Shown here piece by piece: positions 24,191 through 36,353 of a DNA stretch of 64,000 nucleotides. Origin of the DNA: Perognathus longimembris pacificus (taxonomy: Eukaryota; Chordata; Mammalia; Rodentia; Heteromyidae). How positions within the stretch are numbered: position 1 is the stretch's first letter; each line of letters opens with the position of its first letter. The stretch is taken from positions 37,018,832 to 37,082,831 of the forward strand of contig NC_063172.1 of assembly GCF_023159225.1 (NCBI RefSeq), in the 5' to 3' direction. The notes under the pieces are model-generated. The model saw nothing but the letters and a program-made list of their open reading frames with translations. It was not told the DNA's origin and made no database searches. Both the position numbers and the translations under genes were made by a program.

Positions 24191-24694
24191 TAAGAAGCAA
24201 TATTTTCAATGAAAAATTAGTTTTATTGCAAGAACTAGAAAAATTAATACTCTAGTAACATCAGACTTTGAATTCCTTTGCCATTGCTCTTAGAACTAAA
24301 CCTTTAAGCAATTATAAACACTGCACACTGGATAGGAAGCAGCCTACTTTTCTGTAAATTGCTAACTTTCTGAAAAAAACTTTCTGAGGCCTTATAAGAT
24401 GTTAAAGGTTAGAGAGTTTTTTTAAAGCTAATACCAACCTTTCTTAAAAATAACTGTTAATAACCACTGACTCACTGTATTACTCATCTACCCTTTTCTC
24501 TTACTTTATTAAAAACTACAACTGGTGAGTCAGGAAGAAGGATTTCTACAAGTTGGTAAATTTCCAGGAAGAGGCATCTTTGGAACGCTCATCATTTAAC
24601 AAGCTTCTCATTGGCTTTTACAACAATCCTTCTTGATTAGTCTGCCTAACTTCCTGTAGCCTTGGATTTTGAGAACATTTTATTAAACCACCAG
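24191..24694. other. Unrecognised sequence
   Basis: Nothing supported in about 500 bp. Confidence 0.5.
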
Positions 24695-24890
24695 GAGCTT
24701 ACCTATTTCTTCCTCCTAAAATATGTACTTCCACATCTCAGATAAATTTTCCATATAACAATTGATTTTCTTGCTCCATTTTATACCAGCTAAGTCTTTT
24801 TTTTTTAATATTATCTTTTGGTTTTCCTACTGTTCAAATTTAAATAAACATTGTTTTCTCTTTATAAGTAATTTTCACCTTCTTTAAAAG
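24695..24890 (+). repeat. Diverged direct repeat, copy 2
   Basis: Partner of 22285-22440: 'acctatttcttcctcc', 'ataaattttccatataac', 'tgctccattttatacc', 'cctactgttcaaattt'. Similarity is obvious by eye but imperfect. It may be an old unclassified interspersed repeat or LTR-like pair. Confidence 0.5.
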
Positions 24891-25009
24891 TTTCATTTCA
24901 TGATACTATGTATATTTAAATACTTTTCCTCATTATTCCTGATTCTTCTTGTTTAGCTAAATGATAATTATTATTTTAAAAAATGCATATTTTCATGTGA
25001 CTTGAAACA

Positions 25010-25105
25010 AGTTTTAGTGGCTAAGGATGTAATTCAGTGGTAGGCACCTACTTAGCATGTTGTACTATTGAATTGGAATCCCAACAGTAAACAAACAAAT
25101 TCTTT
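25010..25105 (+). mobile_element. Old ID-like tRNA-derived SINE monomer
   Basis: 'gtggctaaggatgtaattca', 'gtggtaggcacctacttagcatg' and 'attggaatcccaacag' match the ID layout (A box, loop, degenerate B box, A-rich tail). It is a single, degraded monomer. Confidence 0.6.
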
Positions 25106-25644
25106 ATGTCCACAGACTGAAATTTCTTCATTTTTTTGTCATATTTTTGTCCCTTTGTCATTTTTTTGTCCCTTTTTAAAGGGATCAAATTTTCATGCTT
25201 AATCTTGCAAATTGTAAAAGCATTATGCTGCCTTCTGTATTTGGGTATCAGAAATTCTTCCCAGGAAAGTTACTTTCCTTTGACAAAAAAGAAAGTGCCT
25301 TCTAACATATATTGAGAAAGTAATGTTTATCAAGGTCATCAAGTATATTAGTTAACATTTGTAGTTATCAGGTATCTGTTGTTGTTACTACTGTACGTGG
25401 AGTTAAGATATGGACTGGAGGAATTTACAGACGATCATAGAGCTAGAAGTAGAACAGGAGAAGGGTGGGGTTGTACACTGGCAGAAATCCTTACCGTCAT
25501 TCATTGATCTTAAGTTGTCAGGAAACATCTTTGCCTCTTTTCTAAAAGTTCATATTTACATTTAAAATATTCACAGTTAAAGGGAGTTATAAAAGGCAAT
25601 AGCCTGTTTTTACAGTTTATCCAATAGTCTCTCCAAAATCATAT
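25106..25644. other. Unrecognised sequence
   Basis: No supported feature. A short duplication of 'catttttttgtccctttt'-like sequence lies at 25130-25180. Confidence 0.45.
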
Positions 25645-26383
25645 TTTTTTAAAATTTAATTTTGTTGTCAAGGTGATATACAGAGGGGTTCCAGTTACAT
25701 ATGTAAGGTAGTGAGTACATTTCTTGCCAAACTTGTTATCCCCCCTCATTTTCTCCCACTTTCCCTCCCCCTGGCCCACCCAAATTGTACAGTTAACTTT
25801 CAACATATTGTCTTGTGAGTATCTCTGTTGGATTGGCTCACCCTTTGTCCTTTATCTTACCATTTTGATATGCCCCTTACATTCCCCAATTCAGATAAAC
25901 ATAAACACAGTAACCAGGGTACTAAAATCAAATACAGTGACAATAGGGACATAGAGCTCCCTATAACCCAGCAATCCTCCTTCTGGGCATTTACCCAAAT
26001 TACCACAAACAAAGCCATCCCAAAGCTACCAGCAAAACCATGCTCATTGCAGCATGACTTACCATAGCTAAGATATGGAGCCAACCCAGATGCCCCTTAA
26101 CAGATGAATGTATCAAGAAAATGTGGTATATATACACAATGGAATTCTATGCTTCCATGAGAAAGAATCACATCGCCCCATTCATAAGGAAATGGAAAGA
26201 CTTAGAAAAAGTCATATTAAGTAAAGGGAGTCAGACCTGAAGAAACATAGATTGCGTGATTTCCCTCATTGGTAAAAATTAGTACATGTTTAGGATAGAC
26301 CTAGCAGAGGCTCACAATAGCTCAATGGCTATGTACATATGATCATGTAAGATGATGCTAAGTGAAATGAACTCCAAGATATG
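25645..26383 (-). mobile_element. 5'-inverted L1 3' end (twin-priming structure)
   Basis: 25645 to about 25955 is the inverse L1 3'UTR (family P type, T-rich end at left). About 25957-26383 is + strand ORF2 C-terminus and early 3'UTR, including 'ccagatgccccttaacaga', 'atgtggtatatatacacaatgg' and 'gatgatgctaagtgaaatga'. The inverted part corresponds to L1-A about 3043-3480. The forward part begins at about 3570, so the order fits twin priming. I could not find a clear TSD. Confidence 0.78.
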
Positions 26384-27629
26384 GAAACTAGAGGTTTTTC
26401 CTTGTCATTATTTTTAATGTACTATGTGAAAGTATCTCTTTTTTCATTTTTCTTTCATACCTTAGATACAATCAACTCCAAAGACGATAGTCTGTTTTGT
26501 AACACACTGGTTGCCTTTCTCACAAAATTATTTTGACCTTCACTGTGTCCAATTTTTCTGTGTTCTTCAATGAGTCTCTTTCTCAGATCACAAATTTTCT
26601 TTCAGGATGCTGTGGCCATGGCTCTCTCTATTCCCTTTTGGTAAAAGTAAGAAGAGAAAGAAAAGTTGCGATGCACAAAAGTAGAAACATCAGCCAAGTT
26701 TTGCATGAACTTGGGAGGGAGTCCATGTGGAGGACTATTCTCCATTCCCAGGTAGGATCTCAGCAGGTGGAACTATTTATAATATTCTTTTATCCACAAG
26801 GCCCATTAAATTCAACTCTGAGACTTCTGGAATTTTAAAAAAGTATTAAAATAAATGTACAAATTGAGATAATATGAAAAAGAAAGCAATATTACTTTTA
26901 GCTATAAATAAGGAAAGATGCTGGAGAGCAGGAAATGAGAATGAGATATGAGTTCTTCTTACACACTGCTTTATTTATTTTTGTAATCAAAGGGAAGAAA
27001 AGTTGCTAAATTCTTAGGTTATGAGGGAGTACTTCTTTTTATATTCTGGGTTGCTCTGATAGTTTTAAACATTTTGTGGTGCAAATCATTACTCTTAAAA
27101 TTTTGCTATATGCTACTTGAACACATTTTAAACTGTAGTTCTCCTAAGCTTATATTTTATAATTTCATCTTTGTTGTAAAGAGTAGTTTGTATGATGACA
27201 TAATATGCTTTTTAATATGAATTATAAAATATGAAGATAAACTGTAAGTTAATGCATAACTGGGTAGAATCTTTGGAGTAGTTCATTGAAATAAGTATGG
27301 CACAAACTCTTTTTGAAAGTATAAATAATATGTAATAGTTTAGTTTATAGGTATTCAAAGAAGAATGCAAAAACCAATAGTTTAGCTAGAGGCTTAATGA
27401 GATAATTCAGCATTATATCTGGATTTTGTTCACAGGACAACTTTCTATAGATACAGAGAAGCGCTAGGTGCAAGCTGTTGTGGTTTAGGCCACCTTTCTT
27501 GTGAAGTGTGTAACCTCTGTGATCCAATGATCTATGTCCAAAGCCTGATATTGCCTTCTACTTTCATGAACTGGGGCAACTTCAAAAATTCATTGTGGGA
27601 ATAAACCTGCTGGTGTATATTTCATAGAA
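26384..27629. other. Unrecognised sequence
   Basis: About 1.2 kb. The 101-codon open frame at 26533-26838 has no recognisable domain or splice context, and I do not call it a gene. Confidence 0.5.
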
Positions 27630-27765
27630 GTTTTCTTTTTTTCTTTTTTTTGGCTGATCCTGAGGCTTGAACTCAGGGCCTAGGTTCTGTCCCCAAGCTT
27701 CTTTGTGCTCAAGGCTAGTGCTCTACCCCTTGAGCCACAACACTACTTCTGTTCATAAAGGTTTC
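27630..27765 (-). mobile_element. Old ID-like SINE right-monomer fragment
   Basis: T run, 'ggctgatcctgaggcttg', 'actcagggcctaggttctgtcc', 'gctcaaggctagtgctctacc', 'cttgagccacaacactac'. This equals the right half of the ID-dimer SINEs with many changes. Confidence 0.8.
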
Positions 27766-27789
27766 GTAGACCATATGTGCTTAATATGT

Positions 27790-27965
27790 GGTAAAGAATA
27801 GAAGCTTCCTCATTAAAATTAGCTAACGTGAACTTGAGTTTCAAAACTTCCTTTCATTCATTAGTTGTATAACTAAGTGAATTTTGCCTGAAAATCTCTC
27901 TCTCTCTTCTATGTCTGAGGATTGTTATGATGTGTTGTGATACTTAAATGGGACAATGGGAGAAG
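27790..27965 (+). mobile_element. Probable MIR
   Basis: 'cattagttgtataactaagtg' fits the MIR core, followed by 'tctgaggattgttatgatg' and 'acttaaatgggacaatggg', matching the MIR 3' block order. Strongly diverged. Confidence 0.55.
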
Positions 27966-28459
27966 ATTTTGTAATTGTACAATAAGTGGGGATGTGACAT
28001 CTGTAGACTTCTGGAAGAGGAGGAAGGCATTCTATATCCTTTTTTTCTTGCTCTCTTGCTAGTAGATTATATCAACTAAGAAAAGATGAATAATATGAGT
28101 CCAAGTCTTACTAAGACTTTTATAAAAGAGTAGAATTGGAATTCAATAACTCACAAAATATTTTTATCACAATGATCTTAACTCATAGTTTTGTGCCAAA
28201 AAATTCTACAAAAATGCAATCATTATTTAATATTAAGGCAGTGCGTGCTACTTAAGTCTATTTTTAATAATAATCTTGCAGAAGAAACTATGCATTTAGC
28301 AATTTTAGGAACTTAACTACAATTAATGAAAGTAATCTTAGAAATGTTATTTACTAAACATAATTCAAAACTCGTTTAGTTTCATTGCTATTCCACTTTT
28401 TCTGTCCCTTACCCACTCTTACCAGGATGGTAAGAACAATTTCTTAATTGACCTTTAAT

Positions 28460-28760
28460 TATTCTTGCTTTATTGTCTCTTATTTCCCAGTTCCTTGCCG
28501 GGCTGCTGTAACAGTGTCCTCTCTACTATCATGCTTAGCTGTTTAAAACTCTTCACTGAGTTTCCATTTGCCTTCAGAAGAAAGAACCACATCCTCAGAG
28601 ATGCCCTTTGCCGTTGGACCCTTCTTTATTTACAGATTCAGCTTCATTAAGCACCCCCCCCCCGCCCATGCTTCTGTTAGCTAACCTTCTTGTTTCTTAT
28701 CATTCTACATTTGCTCACTGATTTTCCTTGGCTTACAAAAGACATGGTCACATTTGTGTG
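28460..28760 (+). mobile_element. L2 (ancient LINE-2) fragment
   Basis: 'gctgtttaaaactcttcactg', 'gtttccatttgccttcagaag' and 'aaagaaccacatcctcag' follow the familiar L2 order. The C-run near 28654 is a secondary simple repeat. Confidence 0.65.
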
Positions 28761-31257
28761 TATCATATTCTTTATAAAGCCATTTTCAAGCACTTTGCTT
28801 TGGAGCACCTGGAAAAATTCTTGAGCTTACTGATGCATCTTCTGCCTTTTTATTGGGGAAGCAGCAGGGAAAAGGTGGCATTGCATCCCTAGTAGATTGT
28901 TTTGCAGTTGTCATATGGAAGAGAGTACTGTGTACATTAGTTATGGTCTGATTATGTTTGAAGCCAAATAAAGCCTGATGAGGTTGACTCTACATTCATT
29001 TCCCCTGATTTTTGATGTTCAGTAAATAGACTCTTACAAAGCCAAGCCACCAGCTAAATATTTAAAGTGACCACAGATGTCAGTTTGCCGGATTAAATAG
29101 CTACTAAATAACCTCTCTTTGTTTCCAGTTATTAAAAACAAAAGTTAATGCAATTTTTAAACTATGTAATTTATGACTTGATGTCATGGGTTCAAACTCA
29201 TATCTGACATGTTTAATTAGTGTGGATTATGTGATATCTGGTTAGGATTGTATTCATTTTCCTAACAGGACTGCCGAAGAGAAAGATCTTAAGAATGACA
29301 TTTTAAAGGAGACTTTACTTCTATTGTATTTGATTCAAAAACTTACATTTAACAAAACCATTTTGCCTTATATTAAATTACACAGAATCCAAATGTTAAT
29401 TAGTGATCAGATTCACTGAGCCTATGGAAACTTCATTTGCCTAAACACTGAAAGCCAATTGTGTGTTCCATTTTCTATTGGTCTATGGAAAGGGAGGGCC
29501 ATGTGAAGTGGTAGAAGACTTCATGTATTCATAAGGTTAGCTTGATACATGTTAAGGTTCTTATCTGATACACGTGGACAAATGGCCTTTCAAAACAGTT
29601 TTCATGATCATATTCAGATTTGGTGTTTGTAGATACAACATAATGGAAACATCCAGAATAAACTAGGACATTGCCAAGATCCCAAGGAAGCTAGTCCATA
29701 TTGTCATGAACAGCACCCCTGTTGCAGAAATTCTCTCCAAAATAATGATATACTTATATCACTTATATCACACGTTTCTTGGACACATTTGCTCCCCTCC
29801 CCTCTTCATTTTGGTCTATCACTTATTACAGGTTATTATATATAAATTTTTGTGCTATATGTGGTCAAACATGAGCAGTATGAAGTGTGTAAAATTCCTG
29901 ATGATTCTGTGAAAAAGTCTATCTCATCTTGTGGATGGTGCACTAGCAGAAGATATAAGCACTTCCTTTGAATCTCAATTTCTATTTCTATGCTGCTATT
30001 TGACCTTATATATTATAATGAGATTTGCAAATCAGGCATATCTGCAAGCATTCTTCCCACTGTGAGGAATATGGTGATGAAAAATCCAATTTAAATAGTG
30101 TGAGGCCCAGATGCATCTTTTTGGCTTATATGAACAAAAATAATTATACATGCTTTAAAAAAATATAATAGACCATCTTGCATTTCCATTTAACCTAGTT
30201 AATTTTCTATCTTTAGTTCACATCCTTTACACTATATAGGTGAAATGGTAAAGCATACTTTAGTTATTGTCTACAACCATGTTAGGCCCAGCATATAAGA
30301 TACCGCATTTTTCTGTTCCTCAACCTACATTGTGATTTTCCTTAAGATTATGCCATATATGAGTGAATTGTATCCTCAGCTGGTATTTTCTATTTCAGAA
30401 CCAGCAAGGGATTTGTATTGCTTAACTCATGGGCTTTCCCCATTATTTATACATTCCTACACATTTGGAGGTTGCTTACTCTATGCTCATATGAAGAGCT
30501 CCTACTGAAAAGATGCAAAGCACATTTTTTGAATTCATTACTAATATGAATTTTCCTTTCTGTCTCAATATTGGACGATTAGCAATATCATTCCTTTTTT
30601 GTGAGTTCTTATCATGAACTATGTTACTTACATTGCCTTTAAATTATGTATTTTGTTACAAAGTACACTTCTGTATTACTTTTCTCTGTTTTACAAATTA
30701 GTGGTTTAAAAGAAAACATTTATAATCAAGATACATTGTATTCATAAGCTGCTTCATTAAATAACAATTCTTTTGTACAACCCCTTAAAGATAATTTAAA
30801 AAATTAAAAGAAGAAAGTAGTGTAGATCAGAAACCTGAGTGGCTACAACTGAGCTGAAACCAACATGTTGGCTGGACTGAGCCTTAATCTAAAATCTCTG
30901 GAAACGTATCTACTTACAACTCCTTTTCATTGTGGACAGAATTCAGTTCTGTGCAATTGTAACCCTGAGGTCCTTGTGTGCTTACTAGTTCTCAACCATA
31001 TGCACCTTTTTAAAGTTTTTTGTTTTAAGATTGACTTCCAAACTTATTGTCCTCTTTTTAACTAATATGTCATCATTGCATACAGTATAGGATGAAAGCA
31101 TGTTTAAGTATAGGTATACTATACTTATTTCTCATATCAAAGCCATTAGCATGTCTATAAGCTTATTATTTCTTTGTCATTAGAACACCTGAGCTCCTGT
31201 CTTCTAATACTTAATCTTTTTGTGTATCTTTAAGAAATTATTGTTATTTCTATTTCT
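28761..31257. other. Unrecognised AT-rich sequence
   Basis: 2.5 kb without a repeat, exon or RNA gene I can support. This is the longest quiet stretch in the window. Confidence 0.5.
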
Positions 31258-31465
31258 TTTCTTTTTTTTTTTGGCCAGTCCTGGGCCTTGGACTCAGGGC
31301 CTGAGCACTGTCCCTGGCTTCTTCCCGCTCAAGGCTAGCACTCTGCCACTTGAGCCACAGCGCAGCTTCTGGCCGTTTTCTGTATATGTGGTGCTGGGGA
31401 ATCGAACCTAGGGCCTCGTGTATCTGAGGCAGGCACTCTTGCCACTAGGCTATATCCCCAGCCCT
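31258..31465 (-). mobile_element. Young ID-dimer SINE
   Basis: Nearly identical to the copies at 19260 and 53150. It is inserted beside the T-rich end of the L1 tail at 31466, so the T-rich TSD cannot be delimited by eye. Confidence 0.93.
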
Positions 31466-31745
31466 TTTTTCTTTTTTAAATTGAATTTTATTGTAAGATG
31501 ATGTACAGACGGGTTACAGTTACATACGTCAGGTAGTAAGTACATTTCTTGTCAGACTTGTTACTTCCTCCCTCATTTCTCTTCCACCTTCCTTCCTCCC
31601 CAATCCTAATCCCCAAGTTGTACAGTTAATTTATAACATAGTGTCTTGTAAGTATTACTGTTGCATTGGTTCACCCTTTGTTGTTTGTCTCAGGATTTTG
31701 ATGTTTCCCTTCCCTTTTCTAATTCAGATAAGTGCATATAATTCT
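31466..31745 (-). mobile_element. 5'-truncated L1 3'UTR (family P)
   Basis: Inverse 3'UTR: 'attgtaagatgatgtacaga', 'gtacatttcttgtcagactt', a pyrimidine-rich block, then 'gtattactgttgcattgg'. The ORF2 part is absent. Confidence 0.85.
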
Positions 31746-31764
31746 TAATGTATGTAACAGACTA

Positions 31765-32010
31765 TTGGAAATTACAGTTGTTTTGTATGCCAGTACCATT
31801 CTTCCTTGGTTACTATAGATATGTGGTATGTATTGAGGTTAGGAAGTGTGGTGTGGAATATAAGAATTCATTCTTCCTATTTTTTTCTGTGCATTTTCCC
31901 CACTATACTTCATGGTTTCTAGCAATGACTGTTTCACACGTTTCTACCATGAACGCAACTTTCTTAGCTTACACAAATGAGAGAGAACATGTAATTGTCT
32001 TTCAGTGCCT
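31765..32010 (-). mobile_element. Possible ancient L1 fragment
   Basis: 'tgtatgccagtaccattctt', 'ggttactatagatatgtggtat' and 'gagagagaacatgtaattgtc' resemble inverse ORF2 and 3' sequences of old L1s. The parts are short and discontinuous. Confidence 0.4.
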
Positions 32011-32720
32011 GATGATGGATACATTGCTGAAGCCTGTATCTCATAGTGTTTAATAAAGAGTGTTGGGTTTTGGCAACCTAATTCTCTATGTTTATAACAG
32101 CAATGCTTTCTTAGGTATGTGTCTGTGCTCTGTGGGAAAAAAATGGCTTAAAGGAAAAATTCTGCATTTTGTCAAAGTATTTGTTTACTATTTTGACTAC
32201 TTAGAAAATTGCACATTTACTGAATAAGAGTTCATTTAAGTGTATGTGTATGTTAAATCTTTAGAAGGATCACAATACAAGTAAGATGAAACAAATTTTT
32301 AAAAGTAATTATACCACATTCAATGACTTATACATCTGTGACTAGAAGATCTTGGTATCTGTACTTTATCTTAGTGTGCAAATCTTTGTAGTCATCAGTG
32401 GATGAGTTTAATATTTGTAAAATAACCAGGTAATGCTCGATTGTTTCCCATTTTGTCTGACTTTCCCATATTAAATTAATTAATGAAACTTTGCATTTCT
32501 GCTGTTAGTCACCCGGGCTATGCAGGTGGAAAAGAAACAGCCATTTGGGCAATCCTGTTTTGTAAATTCTGGCCTACATCTACCTGTCTGGACAAAACAA
32601 AGCATTGTCTTCTATGGCTGCCATGAAAAAAAGCTTGTTTCTTTGCCCTTTACCATGTCTCAGGCTGAGCCTGATATGTAGGACACTTGGCAGCTTGAAC
32701 TTGGTGTCTAAAATTCTTTG
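32011..32720. other. Unrecognised sequence
   Basis: Nothing supported in 700 bp. Confidence 0.45.
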
Positions 32721-32724
32721 TTTC

Positions 32725-33057
32725 ATACTGAGCTTCTACTTCATCCCAGTTATAATGGCCATGATCAAGAAAACTCACAATAACAGTTGCTTGTAAGAAT
32801 GAGGCCAATATACTGTTGGTGGGAACGTAAACTTGTTCAACCACTCTGGAAATCAGGACAGAGGTGCCTCAAAAGAGTAAACATAGCTCTTCCCTATGAT
32901 CTAGCAATCCGACTTCTGTACATGTATCCAATTTACTACAAACCAGGCTACACTAAAGTCACCAGCACAACATATTCATTGAAGAATTGTTTACCACATC
33001 TAAGATATCGAATCAACCCAAATGCCCTTCAGTGGATGAATGGATCAAGACAGTGTG

Positions 33058-33119
<62 letters not shown>

Positions 33120-33320
33120 ATACACAGTGGAGTTCTATGCTTCCATCAGAAAATGACATTGCCCCATTCATAAAGAAATGGAAAGTCTTGGAAAAAATTA
33201 TGTTAAGCAAAGTAAGTCAGCCCCAAAGACACATATGTTTCATGAGTTCCCTCATTTGTAACTAGAATGTGCCTATAAATCTACAAGTAAACCCAATAGG
33301 TACTTAAAGATAAAAAAAAA
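32725..33320 (+). mobile_element. Older L1 ORF2 C-terminal fragment with internal microsatellite
   Basis: 'cttcatcccagttataatgg', 'ggtgggaacgtaaacttgttc', 'cctatgatctagcaatccgac', 'caacccaaatgcccttcagtgg' and 'tctatgcttccatcagaaa' follow the L1-A order (about 2880-3330). The frame is broken. A TG repeat has expanded where L1-A has 'gtggtacatatacac'. The following 200 bp (33321-33540), with a G-rich stretch at about 33445, may be its 3'UTR. Confidence 0.82.
33065..33112. repeat. (TG)n microsatellite inside L1 sequence
   Basis: About 24 TG units replacing the 'tatatacacaatgg' region of L1 ORF2. It likely grew from a short TATATACACA seed. Confidence 0.97.
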
Positions 33321-33587
33321 ATACACATGGCCATAATAAATTAAGCAGCTATCCAAACATTCACACAGTGAGAACAAAGGAAGACATGCATGGCTCCATG
33401 GCCCAGGGCCATTGTACAGAAAAGTGGTGATAAGGCCCAGGGAGTTGGGAGGAGGGGCGGGGCTGGAGGAAGGGCACAAGAAGGGTAAGCATGTCAAACA
33501 TGTGGAGCCATTGGTGGTTAATCTGTAACCCAATATTTTCTTCTCTTTTTAAAATTTATTTTATTGAAATAAAATTGTATGTACTTC

Positions 33588-33745
33588 CAGGAGCCCGGGG
33601 CTCACATTCGTAATACTAGCAACTCAGGAGCCGAGATCTGAGAACTGTGGTCCAAAGATAACTCAGGTAGAAAAGTCCACGAAACTCTAATCTCCAATTA
33701 ACTACAAAACAAAACCAGAGATGGAACTGTCAATAAAAAGGTTTA
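33588..33745 (+). mobile_element. B1-like SINE (older)
   Basis: 'ggggctcacattcgtaatac', 'caactcaggagccgagatctg', 'tagaaaagtccacgaaactc', 'ctccaattaactac'. This is the 7SL-type half of the older dimers; the ID half is barely recognisable. Confidence 0.75.
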
Positions 33746-34410
33746 AAAATAAAATTCTGTGGTTCACTCTCATTTATCACTTGACTAGTAAGAAAGAATA
33801 AAGAATAGAAGGAGATAAAGGATACTGCAACATAGTTAGATAGGAGAAAGAATTTCTGATGTTCTACGGTAGAATGAAGATAGTCATAATAAACAATAAA
33901 TTATACAAAACATAAAAGCTGAATTTGCAAAAGTAAAGTACTAAACATTGGAGGAAATGCATATGTGTATTTTGAGCACTGCCCAATAGACACAAAACTG
34001 AAAACTTTCAATGGTACTATAAAGCATACATACTTTTTTATGACAAAAGCAAATGTCCTATTATTTTTAGATGACTCTGTATCCCCTATATCATATATAG
34101 GATATACACAAGCACACCTGAGGGAAACTGGGAGGAGGACACAGAATGAGTGGGAAAAGGGTGAAAAAATAATGAGGGGGATGATAATAATAATGTAGTA
34201 GGAGGACAATCAGCCATATTGGGCATTGATGAAAGTCAACTTAGCAACTCATGGGTGGGGATGGGAATGAGTGAAAGAGAGAACAGATGTTACTAAACAA
34301 AAGGAAAGTAATGTACATAACACCTGAGATGGAGGAAGTGGTTTTATTGTTAAAGTTCATAGACTTGATAAGTTATGTAGAGTAGAATAATTTTCATCAT
34401 TTTGAAGGTT
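33746..34410. other. Unrecognised sequence
   Basis: About 660 bp with no supported feature. Confidence 0.5.
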
Positions 34411-34425
34411 AAAATGTGTAGTGTG

Positions 34426-34637
34426 GGGGCTGGGGATATAGCCTAGTGGCAAGAATGCCTGCCTCGGATACACGAGGCCCTAGGTTCGATTCCCCAGCAC
34501 CACATATACAGAAAACGGCCAGAAGCGGCGCTGTGGCTCAAGTGGCAGAGTGCTAGCCTTGAGCGGGAAGAAGCCAGGGACCGTGCTCGGGCCCTGAGTC
34601 CAAGGCCCAGGACTGGCCAAAAAAAAAAAAAAAAAAA
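34426..34637 (+). mobile_element. Young ID-dimer SINE with perfect TSD
   Basis: TSD AAAATGTGTAGTGTG (15 bp) at 34411-34425 and 34638-34652. The body differs from the 17279 copy at only a few sites. The A and B boxes are intact and the A tail is about 20. Confidence 0.96.
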
Positions 34638-34696
34638 AAAATGTGTAGTGTGAAATATACGTAGCAACTTAAACTCAATTAAAAAAAAGAAAAAGG

Positions 34697-34925
34697 CAAG
34701 TTGAGTACCAGTGATTCACACTTATAATCCTAGCTACACAGGAGGCTGACACACAGAGAATGGCAGTTTAAAGCTGGCCTAGACAGAAAAGCCACACATT
34801 CTCTTGCCAATTACCTAGCAAACAGGTAGAATAGAGGCCTGGCTCAAGTGGTAGCACCCTAGTTATGAGCCAAAAAATGAAACTCAAGGTCCCAAATTCA
34901 AGCCATACTACCAGCCACCCTACAA
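34697..34925 (+). mobile_element. B1/ID-dimer SINE (older)
   Basis: 'agtgattcacacttataatcc', 'acacaggaggctgacac', 'agctggcctagacagaaaag', then the ID-like half 'gcctggctcaagtggtagc' and 'actcaaggtcccaaattcaag', and an A-rich tail. Confidence 0.83.
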
Positions 34926-35015
34926 GAAACAAAGAAAAAAACAACAAAAAAAACCCAAATAGAAACAAGAAAATGGATTTATAACTACCTCTGGTCAGTC
35001 AGTTATCATGATTTA

Positions 35016-36353
35016 AAACAGGACAATGAGGAGAAGGCACAGTTGAAGTGAGGTCACTGAAGGAGCTTGAGCACCTGGCTGGACAGCTGCAAGCACAGCT
35101 GGGAGACAGTAAGTCTTTAAGCCACCTAAAGCTACAGCCAGAGGAGTGGCTCTGGGCTCTTGAACCAAGGTATGGGATGAGCAGGCAGAAGCCTCTGGAC
35201 TGCACAATGGAGACCCTGGCAACAATCACACCACCATCAGAAGCATTCTGGGACAGAACCATCAGCTCAGGAACCAGATGGCGGAGCTGCAGAATGGCTT
35301 CATCAGGCTCAGGAATAACAACATGAGCTGTCCATGTCTTGTAGTCAGAGAAGCACATGAAGAACCTGGCAAAGCAGCTGGAACAGCTGCAGCAGGAAGT
35401 GCGACAGGGCAGGATGGAAACAGAACTTGTCTGAAAGAATCTGAAAAACAAAAACCCAGGAAGCATTTGGTAGCAAGACACCGGTTTTCCCTGGTGCTGG
35501 AGAAGAAATAGACAAGGAAAAGGATGATGAGGTCCCCCAGACTCGGCCTCTCAGAGGACATAGAGAGTCGAGATAACTTGTTGGCCTTTTCCTGTGCAAC
35601 TCAAGCCTTGGCTGAGGCAGAGAAAGTCTGGCTGGGCCAGCAACTGAGACAGCAGAAGCTGAGCTGCCAGTGCCTGGCTCATCTGGGAGCCCTGAACCAC
35701 AGCAGGCCTGAGCAGGAGGCCCTGACCCCTGGAAGCTGGGACAATTGTGTGTCTAAAAAATTACATGCCCTTCAGGAGCCCATTGAAAAACTTCAAAGGC
35801 TCTTCAGTGAGGACCTGCAGGTGATGTTTTTGAAGAAGTGGTGGAAGAGCTCAAGCCTCTGCTTTCTGCAAGTGCAGAGAGGTGGATGGCTTAGGAATTG
35901 ACCTTGCTCTTTGTGAAAAGCACATGACAGTACTGAAAGAGCTACAGAGGGAGAAAGAGTGTATCACCCAGCTGGACCAGCACACACAAAGGGTGGAGCT
36001 GGAGCTGCAGGAACTAGTGTTGCAGCTTGTGCAGGAACAGGGCAAGACCCAGGCAACCTCACAGAGTGCTGCTGGGGAGACCACCTCAGGCAGATGGGGG
36101 CCCCAGGAAGCCAAAGCTGCATATGAAAGTGAATTTGAAAAGAATCAACCTGGATAACAATGAGGAGCCTGAAGGAGGAGTCTCTTGGGGTAGCTTTATG
36201 CCTTGAGAATCTCATTGCACAGCTAGTCTACCACTGCTGCCTGACTTCCAGAATATGCAGGATGAGCAAGCAGGTTTGGGTAGCTACTACATCTCATCCT
36301 TCTACCAGGAGACTAAGGGTGACCATGACCAGATGGAAGTTGTCTTCATCTAA
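35016..36353 (+). pseudogene. GOLGA2: Retropseudogene of GOLGA2 (GM130), C-terminal half
   Basis: GOLGA2/GM130 is a cis-Golgi coiled-coil tether. Intronless, frame-shifted golgin sequence is visible in order: 'SLKELEHLAGQLQAQLGDSK' (about 35051), 'QKPLDCTMETLA' (about 35190), 'AELQNGFIRL' (35281), 'KHMKNLAKQLEQLQQEVRQ' (about 35350), 'DIESRDNLLAFSCA' (35560), 'LHALQEPIEKLQ' (about 35765), 'ELQELVLQLVQEQ' (about 36003), and the tail 'SSFYQETKGDHDQMEVVFI' ending at TAA 36351-36353. The tail matches the C-terminal GRASP65-binding end of GM130. At least four frameshifts and several stops are present. From memory of the family, about 130 codons appear to be missing near 35440. The rest of the golgin family shares parts of this, but the C-terminal tail favours GOLGA2. 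No protein is expected. Confidence 0.85.

Noticed and set aside
26533..26838. 101-codon open frame as a small gene
   Set aside because: No recognisable domain, no supporting splice or promoter signal, and composition like its flanks.
31748..32053. 101-codon open frame as an exon
   Set aside because: It overlaps sequence that resembles a decayed ancient L1 in inverse orientation.
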